NCBI RefSeq assembly: GCF_000814005.1
Contig: NZ_JWLK01000002.1
Location: forward strand, 496,001 to 560,000
Direction: 5' to 3'
DNA: 64,000 nucleotides
Source: Ruegeria sp. ANG-S4
GTDB lineage: Bacteria; Pseudomonadota; Alphaproteobacteria; Rhodobacterales; Rhodobacteraceae
Position 1 is the first letter of the stretch; every line of letters begins with the position of its first letter. The position numbers were made by a program, and so were the translations under genes. Positions 45,592 to 54,685 of the stretch are shown in pieces. The notes beneath the pieces are model-generated. The model saw nothing but the letters and a program-made list of their open reading frames with translations. It searched no databases and was not told the origin of the DNA.

Positions 45592-46962
45592 TTGGACTTG
45601 CCATCTGATTCAGGGCTGATTGGATCGGTGGGCGAAACGACGTCTCCTTTGATGCGTCAAATGAAGGACTACTGCCGCGTCGGTCTGGAGTTGACATTAC
45701 AAAGACTGTTCATCTTTGCCTCGGCCCTGGCATTGGCGGCCTTTTACTACGACGCCCGGTTCGCGGCAATTTTGCTGGTGTTTCTTCTGGTGTCCGAATT
45801 GTACGACTACAGGTTCTTCAACCGTGTCGTGGCAAGCACTGAAACCTCCCATGCCGCTGCGCGCAGGTTTCTTCCCTACCTGTATCTGAGCACATTTTTC
45901 AGCACATCGCTGATCATCGCCTATTCGGTCGGTATTGCCGTCATTCAGGGGCCGACAACTCATTTTATGTCATCGTTTTTCCTTTTTGCGGCAGCACTCT
46001 TTGCGGCGATGAACAGTTACTATGTCATGCACGTTTTGGTGACGCGTCTGATCTGCTTTGGCGCCGCGTTTTTGTTCATACCAATCCGCGATATCGTGAT
46101 TACCAATGCTCCGCTGCAATCCGAGCTCTGGGCGCAGTTGTTTACCAGCATATTTGTTCTGACATTCGTCATCGACAGTTCCCGAAACTACTTGAAGGTC
46201 TATCGGGCGCAAACGAAACAGCTGGACCTGCTGCGCATCGAACACGAAAGGTCTCAGGTCGCGTACAAGGCCAAATCCGAGTTTATTTCGACAATGAGCC
46301 ACGAATTGAGGACCCCGCTGACCTCGATCAGAGGATCGGTTGATCTGGCCCGATCCGGCAAGTTGGGTAAATTGCCGGATCAGGTTGCTGCTGTTCTGGA
46401 TGTCGCGCAACGCAATTGCCAACGCCTGCTGAAATTGATCGATGAGATACTGGATCTTCAGAGTGTCGAGTCCGGGCGCATGGCCTTCACCCACGCCACT
46501 ATTGATTTGGTTCAAGCCCTGTCTGAGACAATATCAGACTGCGAGGTCTATGCGTCCGAGCACGAGGTCTCGATCAGATCGTCGCTTCCCGATCAAATGG
46601 TTTTGGTGACAGGGGACAAACAAAGGCTACAGCAGGTGTTTGCCAATATCCTGTCCAACGCCGTCAAGTTCTCACCTGCCAAAAGCGAAAGTCTGGTTTC
46701 AGTGCAGGTCACGGACGCCGAGGTTAAAGTTCTGTTTAAGGACGAGGGTATCGGCCTGTCAGAAGACGACAGGGAAAAGGTGTTCGATCGTTTCAGTCAA
46801 GTTGATTCATCAGACACCCGCAGATCCGGCGGGACAGGTCTGGGCATGAACATCTCGCGACAGATCATGCAAGCGCATGGCGGGTCTATCGGGTACCGCA
46901 AAAATGAAGGTCCCGGCACGACTTTCATCGTGACGATGAAACCACTTGCGCGTGAGACTTGA
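45592..46962 (+). CDS. Polytopic membrane histidine kinase
   Basis: A 456-residue kinase with an N-terminal region of about six membrane helices (about 35-195; MASE-like in layout, not a family I can name), then HisKA with H237 in SHELRTPLTSIRG and HATPase motifs FANILSNAVKFS, FKDEGIGLSEDD and GTGLGMNISRQIM. No periplasmic domain, so it likely senses a membrane-associated signal. It starts at TTG 45592 with GAGGAG 9 nt upstream. The last 38 bp overlap the convergent GntR gene. Confidence 0.88.
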   Translation: MDLPSDSGLIGSVGETTSPLMRQMKDYCRVGLELTLQRLFIFASALALAAFYYDARFAAILLVFLLVSELYDYRFFNRVVASTETSHAAARRFLPYLYLSTFFSTSLIIAYSVGIAVIQGPTTHFMSSFFLFAAALFAAMNSYYVMHVLVTRLICFGAAFLFIPIRDIVITNAPLQSELWAQLFTSIFVLTFVIDSSRNYLKVYRAQTKQLDLLRIEHERSQVAYKAKSEFISTMSHELRTPLTSIRGSVDLARSGKLGKLPDQVAAVLDVAQRNCQRLLKLIDEILDLQSVESGRMAFTHATIDLVQALSETISDCEVYASEHEVSIRSSLPDQMVLVTGDKQRLQQVFANILSNAVKFSPAKSESLVSVQVTDAEVKVLFKDEGIGLSEDDREKVFDRFSQVDSSDTRRSGGTGLGMNISRQIMQAHGGSIGYRKNEGPGTTFIVTMKPLARET

Positions 46963-47620
46963 GCGACGACATCAGATTGTGAAACTTTTCCCCCTGTACA
47001 GCGACATGCGAGCGCAGCGCATCTGCTGTTTTCTCGGGATCGCTGTCGCTCAACGCTTGCACGATGTCTTCATGCTCGGACATGGATTGCGACATCCGCC
47101 CGCGAAACCGAAGTTGCTGTCGGCGGAACGGCTTGAGCCGTCGGTGCAACTTTGACGCCTCTTGTTCCAAAAACGAATTGCCGGACTGATTGTATATGAT
47201 TCGATGAAACCGCTCGTTTTCAAGATAGTAAATGTCCGGATCACCGGCATCGACCGCCATCTGACACCGTGTATTTGCGTCGGCAAGCTCCTTCAAGGCC
47301 GCGTCCGAGATGCGCAGGGCGGCAAGTCTACCGCACACGGCTTCAAGCTCGGCCATGACCTCGAACATCTCCATCAACTCAACCGGGCCGGGCTGTCGGA
47401 CAAAGGCACCGCGTCGCGGGATAAGGTCGACCAGCCCTGACAAGGCAAGCCGCTGAAATGCTTCCCGAAGCGGAGTTCTGGAGACCCCGAATTGATCGGC
47501 CAATTTGACCTCATCCAGGCGATCTCCGTCCGAATAGGTCCCGTCGAAGATAAGTTCTTCGAGGTCCTGGGCGATTGTATCCGCAAGGCGCTGCTCCATG
47601 ACCGTCTGTTGTACTCGCAA
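46925..47620 (-). CDS. matR: GntR-family (FCD) regulator, probable malonate repressor MatR
   Basis: A 231-residue FadR-type GntR regulator. The winged HTH is at about 30-75 (KLADQFGVSRTPLREAFQRLA, RRGAFVRQPG), followed by an FCD ligand domain. The start is TTG 47620 or ATG 47599; neither has a strong ribosome site. It is divergent from the TRAP/malonate operon, and a perfect palindrome containing TTGTATACAA lies 25 bp upstream. Rhizobial MatR, which controls malonate genes, recognises a similar sequence. The gene symbol rests on context. Confidence 0.8.
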   Translation of the reverse strand: MRVQQTVMEQRLADTIAQDLEELIFDGTYSDGDRLDEVKLADQFGVSRTPLREAFQRLALSGLVDLIPRRGAFVRQPGPVELMEMFEVMAELEAVCGRLAALRISDAALKELADANTRCQMAVDAGDPDIYYLENERFHRIIYNQSGNSFLEQEASKLHRRLKPFRRQQLRFRGRMSQSMSEHEDIVQALSDSDPEKTADALRSHVAVQGEKFHNLMSSLKSHAQVVSSSR

Positions 47621-47644
47621 TTTTAAGGAAATTCAATAAGTGCA

Positions 47645-47660
47645 TTTTTGTATACAAAAA
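47645..47660. promoter_or_regulatory. MatR-type operator
   Basis: TTTTTGTATACAAAAA is a perfect 16-bp palindrome with the core TTGTATACAA expected for FCD-type GntR proteins such as MatR. It lies between matR and dctP and ends 2 bp before the -35 of the dctP promoter, so it could govern both directions. Confidence 0.7.
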
Positions 47661-47662
47661 AC

Positions 47663-47692
47663 TTGACTAAAAAAACATAGCGTCATTATGAT
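47663..47692 (+). promoter_or_regulatory. Sigma-70-type promoter of the malonate operon
   Basis: TTGACT (47663-47668) and TATGAT (47687-47692) are separated by 18 bp, 45 bp before the first codon of dctP and just downstream of the MatR palindrome. Confidence 0.6.
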
Positions 47693-47736
47693 TTCCGGTA
47701 TCCCCGGCGCGCCCGGGTGAAAACAGGGAGGAAAGA

Positions 47737-48723
47737 ATGAAAGCCATTCTCAAGACAGCCGTTGCCGCCGTGGCGCTTGCATCCGCAGGAACACTGGTCA
47801 GTGCCGAGGAATTGCGCTTGTCGCATCAGTGGTCCAACAAGGATATTCGCCATCAAGTCGCACAGATTGTCGCCGACGAAGTGGCGGCTGCCGATGTAGA
47901 TCTGGAAATCAAGATCTTTGGCTCCAAATCGTTGTTCAAACCACGCGAACAGTACAAACCACTCAGCCGCGGCCAACTCGACATGACTGTTCTGCCGCTC
48001 AGCTATGCCGGTGGTCAACAGCCGGCCTACAACCTGACGCTGATGCCGGGTCTGGTAAAGAACCACGACCACGCCGCCCGCCTCGCTGAATCGCCCTTCA
48101 TGGAAGCATTGGAAGAGAAGATGGCCGAGGACGACGTGATGGTTCTGGTCCATGGCTACTTGGCCGGGGGTTTTGCCGGCAAAGACAAATGCATCACCAA
48201 GCCCGAGGATGTCGCGGGCCTGCAAACTCGTGCGGCAGGCAAGTCGTTTGAGCAGATGCTGGCCGGTGCGGATGCGTCGATCGCATCAATGGCGTCTTCG
48301 GAAATCTACAACGCGATGCAAACCGGCGTCCTACAGGCGGCCAACACGTCTTCGTCGTCCTTTGTCAGCTATCGCATCTATGAACAGGTCAGTTGCTACA
48401 CCCCTGCAGGCGATGTGGCACTGTGGTTCATGTACCAGCCGTTGCTGATGAACAAATCCACCTTTGAAGGATTGACCGAAGATCAGCAGGCCGCGCTGCT
48501 GGCGGCGTCTGAAAAGGCACAGGCATATTACCTGGAAGAAGCCAAGAAACAGGATGCCAATTCTGCCGAAGTCTTCAAGGAGGCCGGTGTCGAAATTGCC
48601 GAGATGAGCCCCGAGGACTTCGAAGCCTGGCGGGTGCTGGCCCAGGAAACATCCTACAAGGCATTCGTGGAAGAGGTTCCCGACGGACAGGAACTGCTGG
48701 ACAAAGCACTGGCGGTCGATTGA
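47737..48723 (+). CDS. dctP: TRAP transporter substrate-binding protein (probable malonate)
   Basis: A 328-residue DctP-type periplasmic binding protein. The signal peptide ends near LVSAEELR at about 23. GLQTRAAGKSFEQML carries the conserved carboxylate-binding Arg of TRAP binding proteins. AGGGAGGAAAGA lies before the ATG. It is followed by the small and large permease genes and two malonate enzymes, so malonate is the probable ligand, as in rhizobial MatPQM systems. Confidence 0.88.
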   Translation: MKAILKTAVAAVALASAGTLVSAEELRLSHQWSNKDIRHQVAQIVADEVAAADVDLEIKIFGSKSLFKPREQYKPLSRGQLDMTVLPLSYAGGQQPAYNLTLMPGLVKNHDHAARLAESPFMEALEEKMAEDDVMVLVHGYLAGGFAGKDKCITKPEDVAGLQTRAAGKSFEQMLAGADASIASMASSEIYNAMQTGVLQAANTSSSSFVSYRIYEQVSCYTPAGDVALWFMYQPLLMNKSTFEGLTEDQQAALLAASEKAQAYYLEEAKKQDANSAEVFKEAGVEIAEMSPEDFEAWRVLAQETSYKAFVEEVPDGQELLDKALAVD

Positions 48724-48732
48724 TCCAATGTT

Positions 48733-48756
48733 CCGGGCGGCCACGCAGCCGCCCGG
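48733..48756 (+). terminator. Intercistronic hairpin after dctP
   Basis: A perfect 9-bp GC stem, CCGGGCGGC (48733-48741) and GCCGCCCGG (48748-48756), with a 6-nt loop, 9 bp after the dctP stop. There is no T-run, so it is more likely an mRNA 3'-end stabiliser or weak attenuator favouring the binding protein. Confidence 0.5.
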
Positions 48757-48824
48757 CAACCGACCAAAATTCCCATCTGCTCTGATCTTCAGAGCTAATT
48801 GCATCTCAAGGACAGGAGGCGCAA

Positions 48825-49367
48825 ATGGCGGGTCATAGTACGGCCGTTGCTTCCCACACCGGGAACAATCCCTTTCTTCGCTTCGTTGCCGCCCTTTCAA
48901 CCGTGGCCGGGTGGTGTTCTGCGGGCATGATCGTCGCTGCCGTCGCAATCACCTGCCAGATGATCGTCGTGCGCTTTGTCCTGAACGGATCGACCATCTG
49001 GCAGACCGAAGCGGTCATCTACCTTGTCATTGCCGCCACTTTGGTCGGCCTACCCTATGTTCAGCGCCTGCGCGGCCATGTGAATGTTGACCTGATCCCG
49101 ATCTCTCTGGCGCCGCGCGCGCGGTTTTTCCTGGCGATCCTGACCTCGGTCCTGTCCATCGTCATCGTCTCGATCATGCTTTTTTACGGGTACGAATACT
49201 GGCGCTTCGCGTGGGAGCGTGGCTGGAAGTCGGACACCGTCTGGGGCGTCCGCCTTTGGATACCCTATCTGGCCATTCCGGTTGGCTTCGGTTTGTTGCT
49301 GCTGCAGCTGATCGCCGACCTAGTTGCCGTGCTTCTTGGCATCGATAAACCCTTCGGACTGGAGTAA
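48825..49367 (+). CDS. dctQ: TRAP transporter small permease
   Basis: A 180-residue DctQ protein with four hydrophobic helices (about 33-55, 65-85, 100-125, 145-170). WQTEAVIYLVIAATLVGLPY is typical of the family. GACAGGAGGC precedes the ATG. It forms the membrane complex with DctM encoded 5 bp downstream. Confidence 0.9.
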   Translation: MAGHSTAVASHTGNNPFLRFVAALSTVAGWCSAGMIVAAVAITCQMIVVRFVLNGSTIWQTEAVIYLVIAATLVGLPYVQRLRGHVNVDLIPISLAPRARFFLAILTSVLSIVIVSIMLFYGYEYWRFAWERGWKSDTVWGVRLWIPYLAIPVGFGLLLLQLIADLVAVLLGIDKPFGLE

Positions 49368-49372
49368 AGCCG

Positions 49373-50689
49373 ATGGATCCGCTTTTGCTAGGCGCGATAG
49401 TCGCCGTCGCCACCATTCTTGTTCTGTTTTCGGGCGTGTCGGTCGCCATTGGCCTGTTGATCGTATCGGCCGGATTCCTGATCATCTTCGACGGGCCGCG
49501 GTCTTTGGAACTGATGCCGGAAATACTCTTCGGCAAACTCGATAACTTCGCACTCTTGTCTATTCCGATGTTCATTATCATGGGCGCTTCAATCGCCTCG
49601 ACACGCGCGGGTGCTGACTTGTACGAAGCCCTTGAACGCTGGCTGACCCGGGTTCCCGGCGGTTTGGTCGTCTCGAACTTGGGGGCGTGTGCCCTGTTTG
49701 CCGCCATGTCCGGTTCGTCGCCCGCAACCTGCGCCGCCATTGGCAAGATGGGCATCCCCGAAATGCGCAAACGCGGTTACCCGGATGGCGTTGCGGCCGG
49801 TTCAATCGCAGCAGGTGGAACGCTGGGTATTCTGATCCCACCTTCGGTCACCATGATCGTCTACGGCATCGCGACCGAAACGTCGATCGGTCGCCTTTTC
49901 CTTGCCGGTGTCATACCGGGCCTGATGCTGGTCGGCCTGTTCATGGCCTGGTCGTTGTATTCCACATGGAAATCCGGCGATGCGACGCGCCTGGGGTCGG
50001 GCAGTTATACCTGGGGCGAACGGTTCGAAATCCTGCCGCGTGTCCTTCCCTTTCTTGGTATCATTATCGGCGTTCTTTACGCCATGTACGGTGGCATCGC
50101 CACACCGTCGGAAACGGCCGCAGTCGGAGCGTTGCTGTGCTTGATGATCGCCATGATCATCTACAAACTTTGGAACCCCAGGGACATCTGGGTTGTGTTG
50201 CGCGACAGCACCAAGGAAAGCGTGATGATCCTGTTCATCATCGCCGCCGCCGGTGTGTTTTCCTACATGTTGAGTTCGCTGTTCATAACGCAGGCCATTG
50301 CCGAATGGATCGGGACGCTGGATGTGAACCGCTGGGTCCTGATGGCCGCCGTGAATGTCTTTCTTCTGATCGCTGGCTTCTTTCTGCCGCCCGTCGCCGT
50401 GATCCTGATGGCGGCACCAATCCTGCTGCCGATTATCACAACGGCAGGCTTTGACCCGATCTGGTTCGCGGTCGTGCTGACCATCAACATGGAAATTGGT
50501 CTGATCTCACCGCCCGTCGGTTTGAACCTGTACGTGATCAATGGCATCGCGCCGGACATCTCGCTGAAAACCATTCTGACCGGCTCACTGCCATTTGTGG
50601 CGTGCATGGTGATCGCAATCGTCTTGCTGTGCCTGTTCCCAGGCCTAGCAACCTGGCTTCCTGATCTGGTGATGGGAGCAACGGTATGA
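49373..50689 (+). CDS. dctM: TRAP transporter large permease
   Basis: A 438-residue DctM protein of about 12 membrane helices that uses the sodium gradient for uptake. SGSSPATCAAIGKMGIPEM and AGGTLGILIPPSVTMIVYG are signature segments, as is IGLISPPVGLNLYVINGIA. Its stop overlaps the malonyl-CoA decarboxylase start (ATGA). Confidence 0.92.
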   Translation: MDPLLLGAIVAVATILVLFSGVSVAIGLLIVSAGFLIIFDGPRSLELMPEILFGKLDNFALLSIPMFIIMGASIASTRAGADLYEALERWLTRVPGGLVVSNLGACALFAAMSGSSPATCAAIGKMGIPEMRKRGYPDGVAAGSIAAGGTLGILIPPSVTMIVYGIATETSIGRLFLAGVIPGLMLVGLFMAWSLYSTWKSGDATRLGSGSYTWGERFEILPRVLPFLGIIIGVLYAMYGGIATPSETAAVGALLCLMIAMIIYKLWNPRDIWVVLRDSTKESVMILFIIAAAGVFSYMLSSLFITQAIAEWIGTLDVNRWVLMAAVNVFLLIAGFFLPPVAVILMAAPILLPIITTAGFDPIWFAVVLTINMEIGLISPPVGLNLYVINGIAPDISLKTILTGSLPFVACMVIAIVLLCLFPGLATWLPDLVMGATV

Positions 50690-51954
50690 CCCTGCTCGCA
50701 GATCTTCTTTCCACCGTTTTTGAGCGCCGGTACCGTCGGCCAGGCACGTCGGCATTTGACGGGCGCCCGCTGACCGAGCTTGCAAACGCGCTGATGGGAT
50801 CTGCGGGTGAAACATCCGGTCTGGCACTGGCCGAAGAAATCCTAAATCGGTTCGACGCGTTGGAGGACGCAGACAAGCTGGCGTTTTTTCAATATCTCGC
50901 AACCGCGATGAACATCGACCCCGAAGCCGTTCGGACGTCTTTGGACGAATATGAACGGGCACCGTCCAAGGCAACCTACCGCAGCTTTGCCGCCGCATCC
51001 GAGCCCCCCCGGCAAGAGCTGATCCGGCGCCTGAATCGCGTACCTGGCGCAACCGGTGCGCTGGTAAAGATGCGCGCTGATCTGCTGAGGCTTGGGAGTG
51101 GAGAACCCGAGCTTCAGGCTCTGGACCTCGACTTTCGCCACCTGTTTGCCAGTTGGTTCAACCGGGGCTTTCTGGTGCTGCGCCCGATCAATTGGGAAAG
51201 CCCAGCGCACATTCTGGAGAAGATCATCGCCTATGAGGCGGTCCACGCCATCGACAGCTGGGATGATTTGCGCCGCAGGCTCGAGCCGACAGACCGTCGC
51301 TGCTTTGCCTTTTTTCATCCATCCATGCCGGACGAGCCGCTGATTTTTGTCGAAGTGGCGCTGAACAGCGGCATTCCAGGGTCGGTTCAGGCATTGCTGG
51401 CCGAGGACCGAAGCCCCCTGCCTGCAGAACAAGCAGACACGGCGTTGTTCTATTCCATTTCCAACTGTCAGGCAGGACTGGCCAGCATCTCGTTCGGGAA
51501 CTCGCTGATCAAGCAAGTCGCCTCTGACCTGGCGACAGAGCTTTCGGGGCTGAAAACCTTTGTCACCCTTTCACCGATTCCCAACCTGACGAAGTGGTTG
51601 TCGCAAGAAGGCATCGCGTGGAATACGGACCAGCCCACCCAGATGAAAGCGCTGGCAGCGCATTACCTTCTCAACGCCAAGGGGCGGGGCGGTGTGCCGT
51701 ATGATCCGGTGGCCCGGTTTCACCTTGGGAACGGAGCCCTTGTTCATATGGTACATGCAGACGCCGACATATCGGAAAACGGGCGCGCCCAGTCCGGGGG
51801 TACAATGGTCAACTACCTTTATGACCTGAACCGTATCGCGCAAAACCACGAGGATTTTGCCACCACCCGCTCGATCAACGCTTCGTCCGAAGTCAAGACG
51901 CTGGCGGCGTCCTTCCCCTCCGCGCAACACAAGAAAGGTAAACCTGATGGCTAA
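50686..51954 (+). CDS. matA: Malonyl-CoA decarboxylase
   Basis: A 422-residue enzyme converting malonyl-CoA to acetyl-CoA and CO2. An N-terminal helical domain (about 1-130) precedes the GNAT-like catalytic domain with FFHPSMPDEPLIFVEVAL, YSISNCQAGLASISFGN and FHLGNGALVHMVH, which match the substrate-binding and Ser/His catalytic stretches of the family. It is coupled to dctM by ATGA and overlaps matB by 8 nt. Confidence 0.92.
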   Translation: MTLLADLLSTVFERRYRRPGTSAFDGRPLTELANALMGSAGETSGLALAEEILNRFDALEDADKLAFFQYLATAMNIDPEAVRTSLDEYERAPSKATYRSFAAASEPPRQELIRRLNRVPGATGALVKMRADLLRLGSGEPELQALDLDFRHLFASWFNRGFLVLRPINWESPAHILEKIIAYEAVHAIDSWDDLRRRLEPTDRRCFAFFHPSMPDEPLIFVEVALNSGIPGSVQALLAEDRSPLPAEQADTALFYSISNCQAGLASISFGNSLIKQVASDLATELSGLKTFVTLSPIPNLTKWLSQEGIAWNTDQPTQMKALAAHYLLNAKGRGGVPYDPVARFHLGNGALVHMVHADADISENGRAQSGGTMVNYLYDLNRIAQNHEDFATTRSINASSEVKTLAASFPSAQHKKGKPDG

Positions 51955-53461
51955 CCCTCTTTATGACGGCCTGTTCGGTGCTCATGCTGGAAAACGCACG
52001 CCTTTTTTGCACCTCTTGGACGGAACGACCCTTACCCATCAGGACTTTCTGAACATCGCGGCCCGGATGGCACACGTGGCAACACGATTGGGCCTGAAAC
52101 CCGGAGACCGCGTCGCCGCTCAGGTCGAAAAGTCGCCCGAGGCTCTGGCGCTTTACGCGGCCTGTGCGCAGGCAGGTCTGGTGTTTTTACCGCTCAACAC
52201 GGCCTACACGGTGGATGAGCTGACCTATTTTGTCGAAAACAGCGGGGCATCCCTCATCGTTTGCGACAGTAAGAACGCAGGTGAGCTCTCAGCGGTCGGG
52301 GCGCGACTGAACGCAAAAGTGGAAACCCTGAACCATGATGGCACCGGAAGCTTGATGGATCGCGCGGCGGAAATGCCTGCCGATTTTGAAACCGTCGAAC
52401 GCAAGGGCGATGACCTGGCCGCGTTCCTCTATACCTCGGGCACGACCGGCCGCTCAAAAGGGGCGATGCTGACGCAGAATAACCTGTTGTCCAACGCGCG
52501 CGCATTGGTCGGCGAATGGCGCTTCACACCCCAGGACGTGTTGCTGCACGCGTTGCCGATCTTTCACACACATGGACTGTTTGTCGCCACCAATGTCTCA
52601 CTCGCTGCCGGCAACAGCATCATTTTCATGCCGAAATTCGATCTGGACGAGATCATCAGGCGGATGCCGCACGCGACCACGATGATGGGTGTACCAACCT
52701 TCTATACCCGCCTGCTGGGCGACAACCGGTTCACCAGGGATCTGGCCGAACACATGCGTTTGTTCGTGTCGGGTTCGGCTCCGCTGTTGGCAGAGACCCA
52801 TGTGCAGTTCGAAGAGCGCACGGGCCATCGTATTCTTGAGCGGTATGGGATGACCGAAACCAACATGAACACGTCCAACCCCTATGACGGCGATCGTCGC
52901 GCGGGCACCGTCGGTTTCCCACTGCCGGGTGTCGTCCTGCGGGTCTGCGATCCAGCAGGCACCCCACTGCCACAGGGCGAGATCGGTGAGATTGAGATAC
53001 GTGGACCCAACGTATTCAAAGGCTATTGGCAGATGCCCGAAAAGACCGCTGCGGAACTGCGCGAGAACGGGTTTTTTATCACCGGCGATTTGGGTCGGAT
53101 AGATGAGGATGGTTACGTCCACATCGTGGGTCGAAACAAGGATTTGATCATTTCGGGCGGCTACAACATATACCCCAAGGAAATCGAATTGCTGCTGGAT
53201 GACCAACCCGGCGTGCTGGAAAGCGCCGTGATCGGTGTGCCGCATCCCGATTTCGGGGAAACCGTGCTGGGCGTGATCGTCGCCGAACCGGGCGGAACCC
53301 CGGACATTGAGCTGCTTCAGGCCAAGGTGTGCAACAGCCTCGCGCGGTTCAAGCACCCCCGCAAGCTGATCGTGATGGACGAGTTGCCCCGAAACACCAT
53401 GGGCAAAGTTCAAAAGAATGTCCTGCGCGACCAATACAAGGAGCTGTTTGTCGCCGCTTAA
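51947..53461 (+). CDS. matB: Malonyl-CoA synthetase
   Basis: A 504-residue acyl-adenylate-forming enzyme that makes malonyl-CoA from malonate, ATP and CoA. AFLYTSGTTGRSKGAMLTQ is the ATP loop, ILERYGMTETNMNTSNPYDG the A5 motif typical of MatB, and LPRNTMGKVQKNVLR holds the catalytic Lys. ATG 51947 gives the MANPLYDGLF start; an earlier in-frame start lies inside matA. MatB followed by MatA turns imported malonate into acetyl-CoA. Confidence 0.92.
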   Translation: MANPLYDGLFGAHAGKRTPFLHLLDGTTLTHQDFLNIAARMAHVATRLGLKPGDRVAAQVEKSPEALALYAACAQAGLVFLPLNTAYTVDELTYFVENSGASLIVCDSKNAGELSAVGARLNAKVETLNHDGTGSLMDRAAEMPADFETVERKGDDLAAFLYTSGTTGRSKGAMLTQNNLLSNARALVGEWRFTPQDVLLHALPIFHTHGLFVATNVSLAAGNSIIFMPKFDLDEIIRRMPHATTMMGVPTFYTRLLGDNRFTRDLAEHMRLFVSGSAPLLAETHVQFEERTGHRILERYGMTETNMNTSNPYDGDRRAGTVGFPLPGVVLRVCDPAGTPLPQGEIGEIEIRGPNVFKGYWQMPEKTAAELRENGFFITGDLGRIDEDGYVHIVGRNKDLIISGGYNIYPKEIELLLDDQPGVLESAVIGVPHPDFGETVLGVIVAEPGGTPDIELLQAKVCNSLARFKHPRKLIVMDELPRNTMGKVQKNVLRDQYKELFVAA

Positions 53462-53606
53462 ACGGAAAGTGCCAGCCCGGTGGCTCGGCCTTGGAAGGGC
53501 GCAACGCCCGCAAGCAAAGCTGCCGTTGGTTCCGTAGAGGCCGGTTGATGATGCTCAATATTCGGATTGTGCATCAGTTTTCATCCGGCTGACTCTCTGC
53601 TTAAAA

Positions 53607-54365
53607 TCAGAATTTCCCGTTGTCGTTCTTCCACTCGCTGCGCGGTGCGATGGCCTCAATCGTGTTCCAATGCTCAACGATCAATCCGTCCTGAAATCGG
53701 AAAAGATGATAGAAACTGGTGTGTACATCCGCCTTGCGACCTTCGCACATACAAAGGGCAAAATTCCCTTCGGCAAGCACGCGATGGACCTTGTCGTGTC
53801 GTATCTTGGGTGCGCCATCATGCACTTCTTCCAATGCTGCGCGCAAGGAAGAGACGCCGTCGGTCAAGTCAGGATCGTGCTGAACCAAGTTTTCATCAAC
53901 AAGGGTATCGAGAAGATCAAGCTTGCCATCGACCAGTACCTGTTCGGCAAATCGCTGAGCCATTCCTCGGTTGATCTCGGTCCCGGCCAGATCTGAAATT
54001 TCTGTTGTGCCATCCAACATACCGCGGCCCGACGGGTTGGGACCTTTCATCGGCTGGATGTTGTCCCAGTGTTCGACAGCCTGGCCGTCCTCGAACCGGA
54101 ATACTTCAAACGCCACTCTCAGACCTGAAAAATCGTATTCATTGTGGGCGAAGGCAAAATTACCATCTTCGAAAACACGCACAAAATTGACCCGGGGGTT
54201 GGTCTTTGACAAGCGTTTGAACAATTCCGCAAGCCCCTCACTGCCTTCGTGAGTCTGCGGATTGTGCTGAATGTATTTCGCCTCATTCACGACAGCTGCG
54301 GCGCCCGGATCTCCGGTCTCGATGCCTTTCAAGAGCGTTTTGAGCAAGTCTTTGTTTGATGGCAT
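53607..54365 (-). CDS. Tandem NTF2/SnoaL-like domain protein
   Basis: A 252-residue protein made of two SnoaL-like (NTF2-fold) repeats, about 1-125 and 126-252. The repeats share YIQHNP / LVQHDP, VFEDGNFAFAHNE / VLAEGNFALCMCE and FRFEDGQAVEHWDNI / FRFQDGLIVEHWNTI. The fold makes a small hydrophobic pocket used by isomerases, dehydratases or cyclases; no reaction can be assigned. ATG 54365 is chosen for the GAGG site 9 nt upstream. It is divergent from mtoX. Confidence 0.8.
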   Translation of the reverse strand: MPSNKDLLKTLLKGIETGDPGAAAVVNEAKYIQHNPQTHEGSEGLAELFKRLSKTNPRVNFVRVFEDGNFAFAHNEYDFSGLRVAFEVFRFEDGQAVEHWDNIQPMKGPNPSGRGMLDGTTEISDLAGTEINRGMAQRFAEQVLVDGKLDLLDTLVDENLVQHDPDLTDGVSSLRAALEEVHDGAPKIRHDKVHRVLAEGNFALCMCEGRKADVHTSFYHLFRFQDGLIVEHWNTIEAIAPRSEWKNDNGKF

Positions 54366-54685
54366 TCCGGCTACCTCGAGATGGAAGAACATTACTGCAC
54401 GCACGATAGCGATAAATGGCGTTTTTGTCGGCGTCATGGTTCATGACCAAATAGCGCGCACAGCGCAGTTCTTTGATCGCTGCCGAATTGACACCGCTCA
54501 GCGACGAACACCTTGTCAAAGACCTCCGAGGCACGGGCGTGGCGTATTTTACCACTCGAATGGCTTGATATGCGCCAATCCCACCAGAGCGGCGCTCGGG
54601 CAGAGTAGTAGCCTGACCCAGAGGTGCGCGTGCGACATTGGGCACGGCGCATTCCCTTAAGGTTACACTATTGGACACACTAGCA
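54366..54685. other. Divergent intergenic region before mtoX
   Basis: 320 bp with no supportable gene between the NTF2-like gene and mtoX; it must hold both promoters. TTGATATGCGCCAA at 54565-54578 matches 8 of 10 conserved positions of an FNR-type box, too weak to call. No clear terminator or repeat. Confidence 0.5.

Noticed and set aside
54565..54578. FNR-like box upstream of mtoX
   Set aside because: Only 8 of 10 positions match and no promoter is placed relative to it; chance occurrence is likely.
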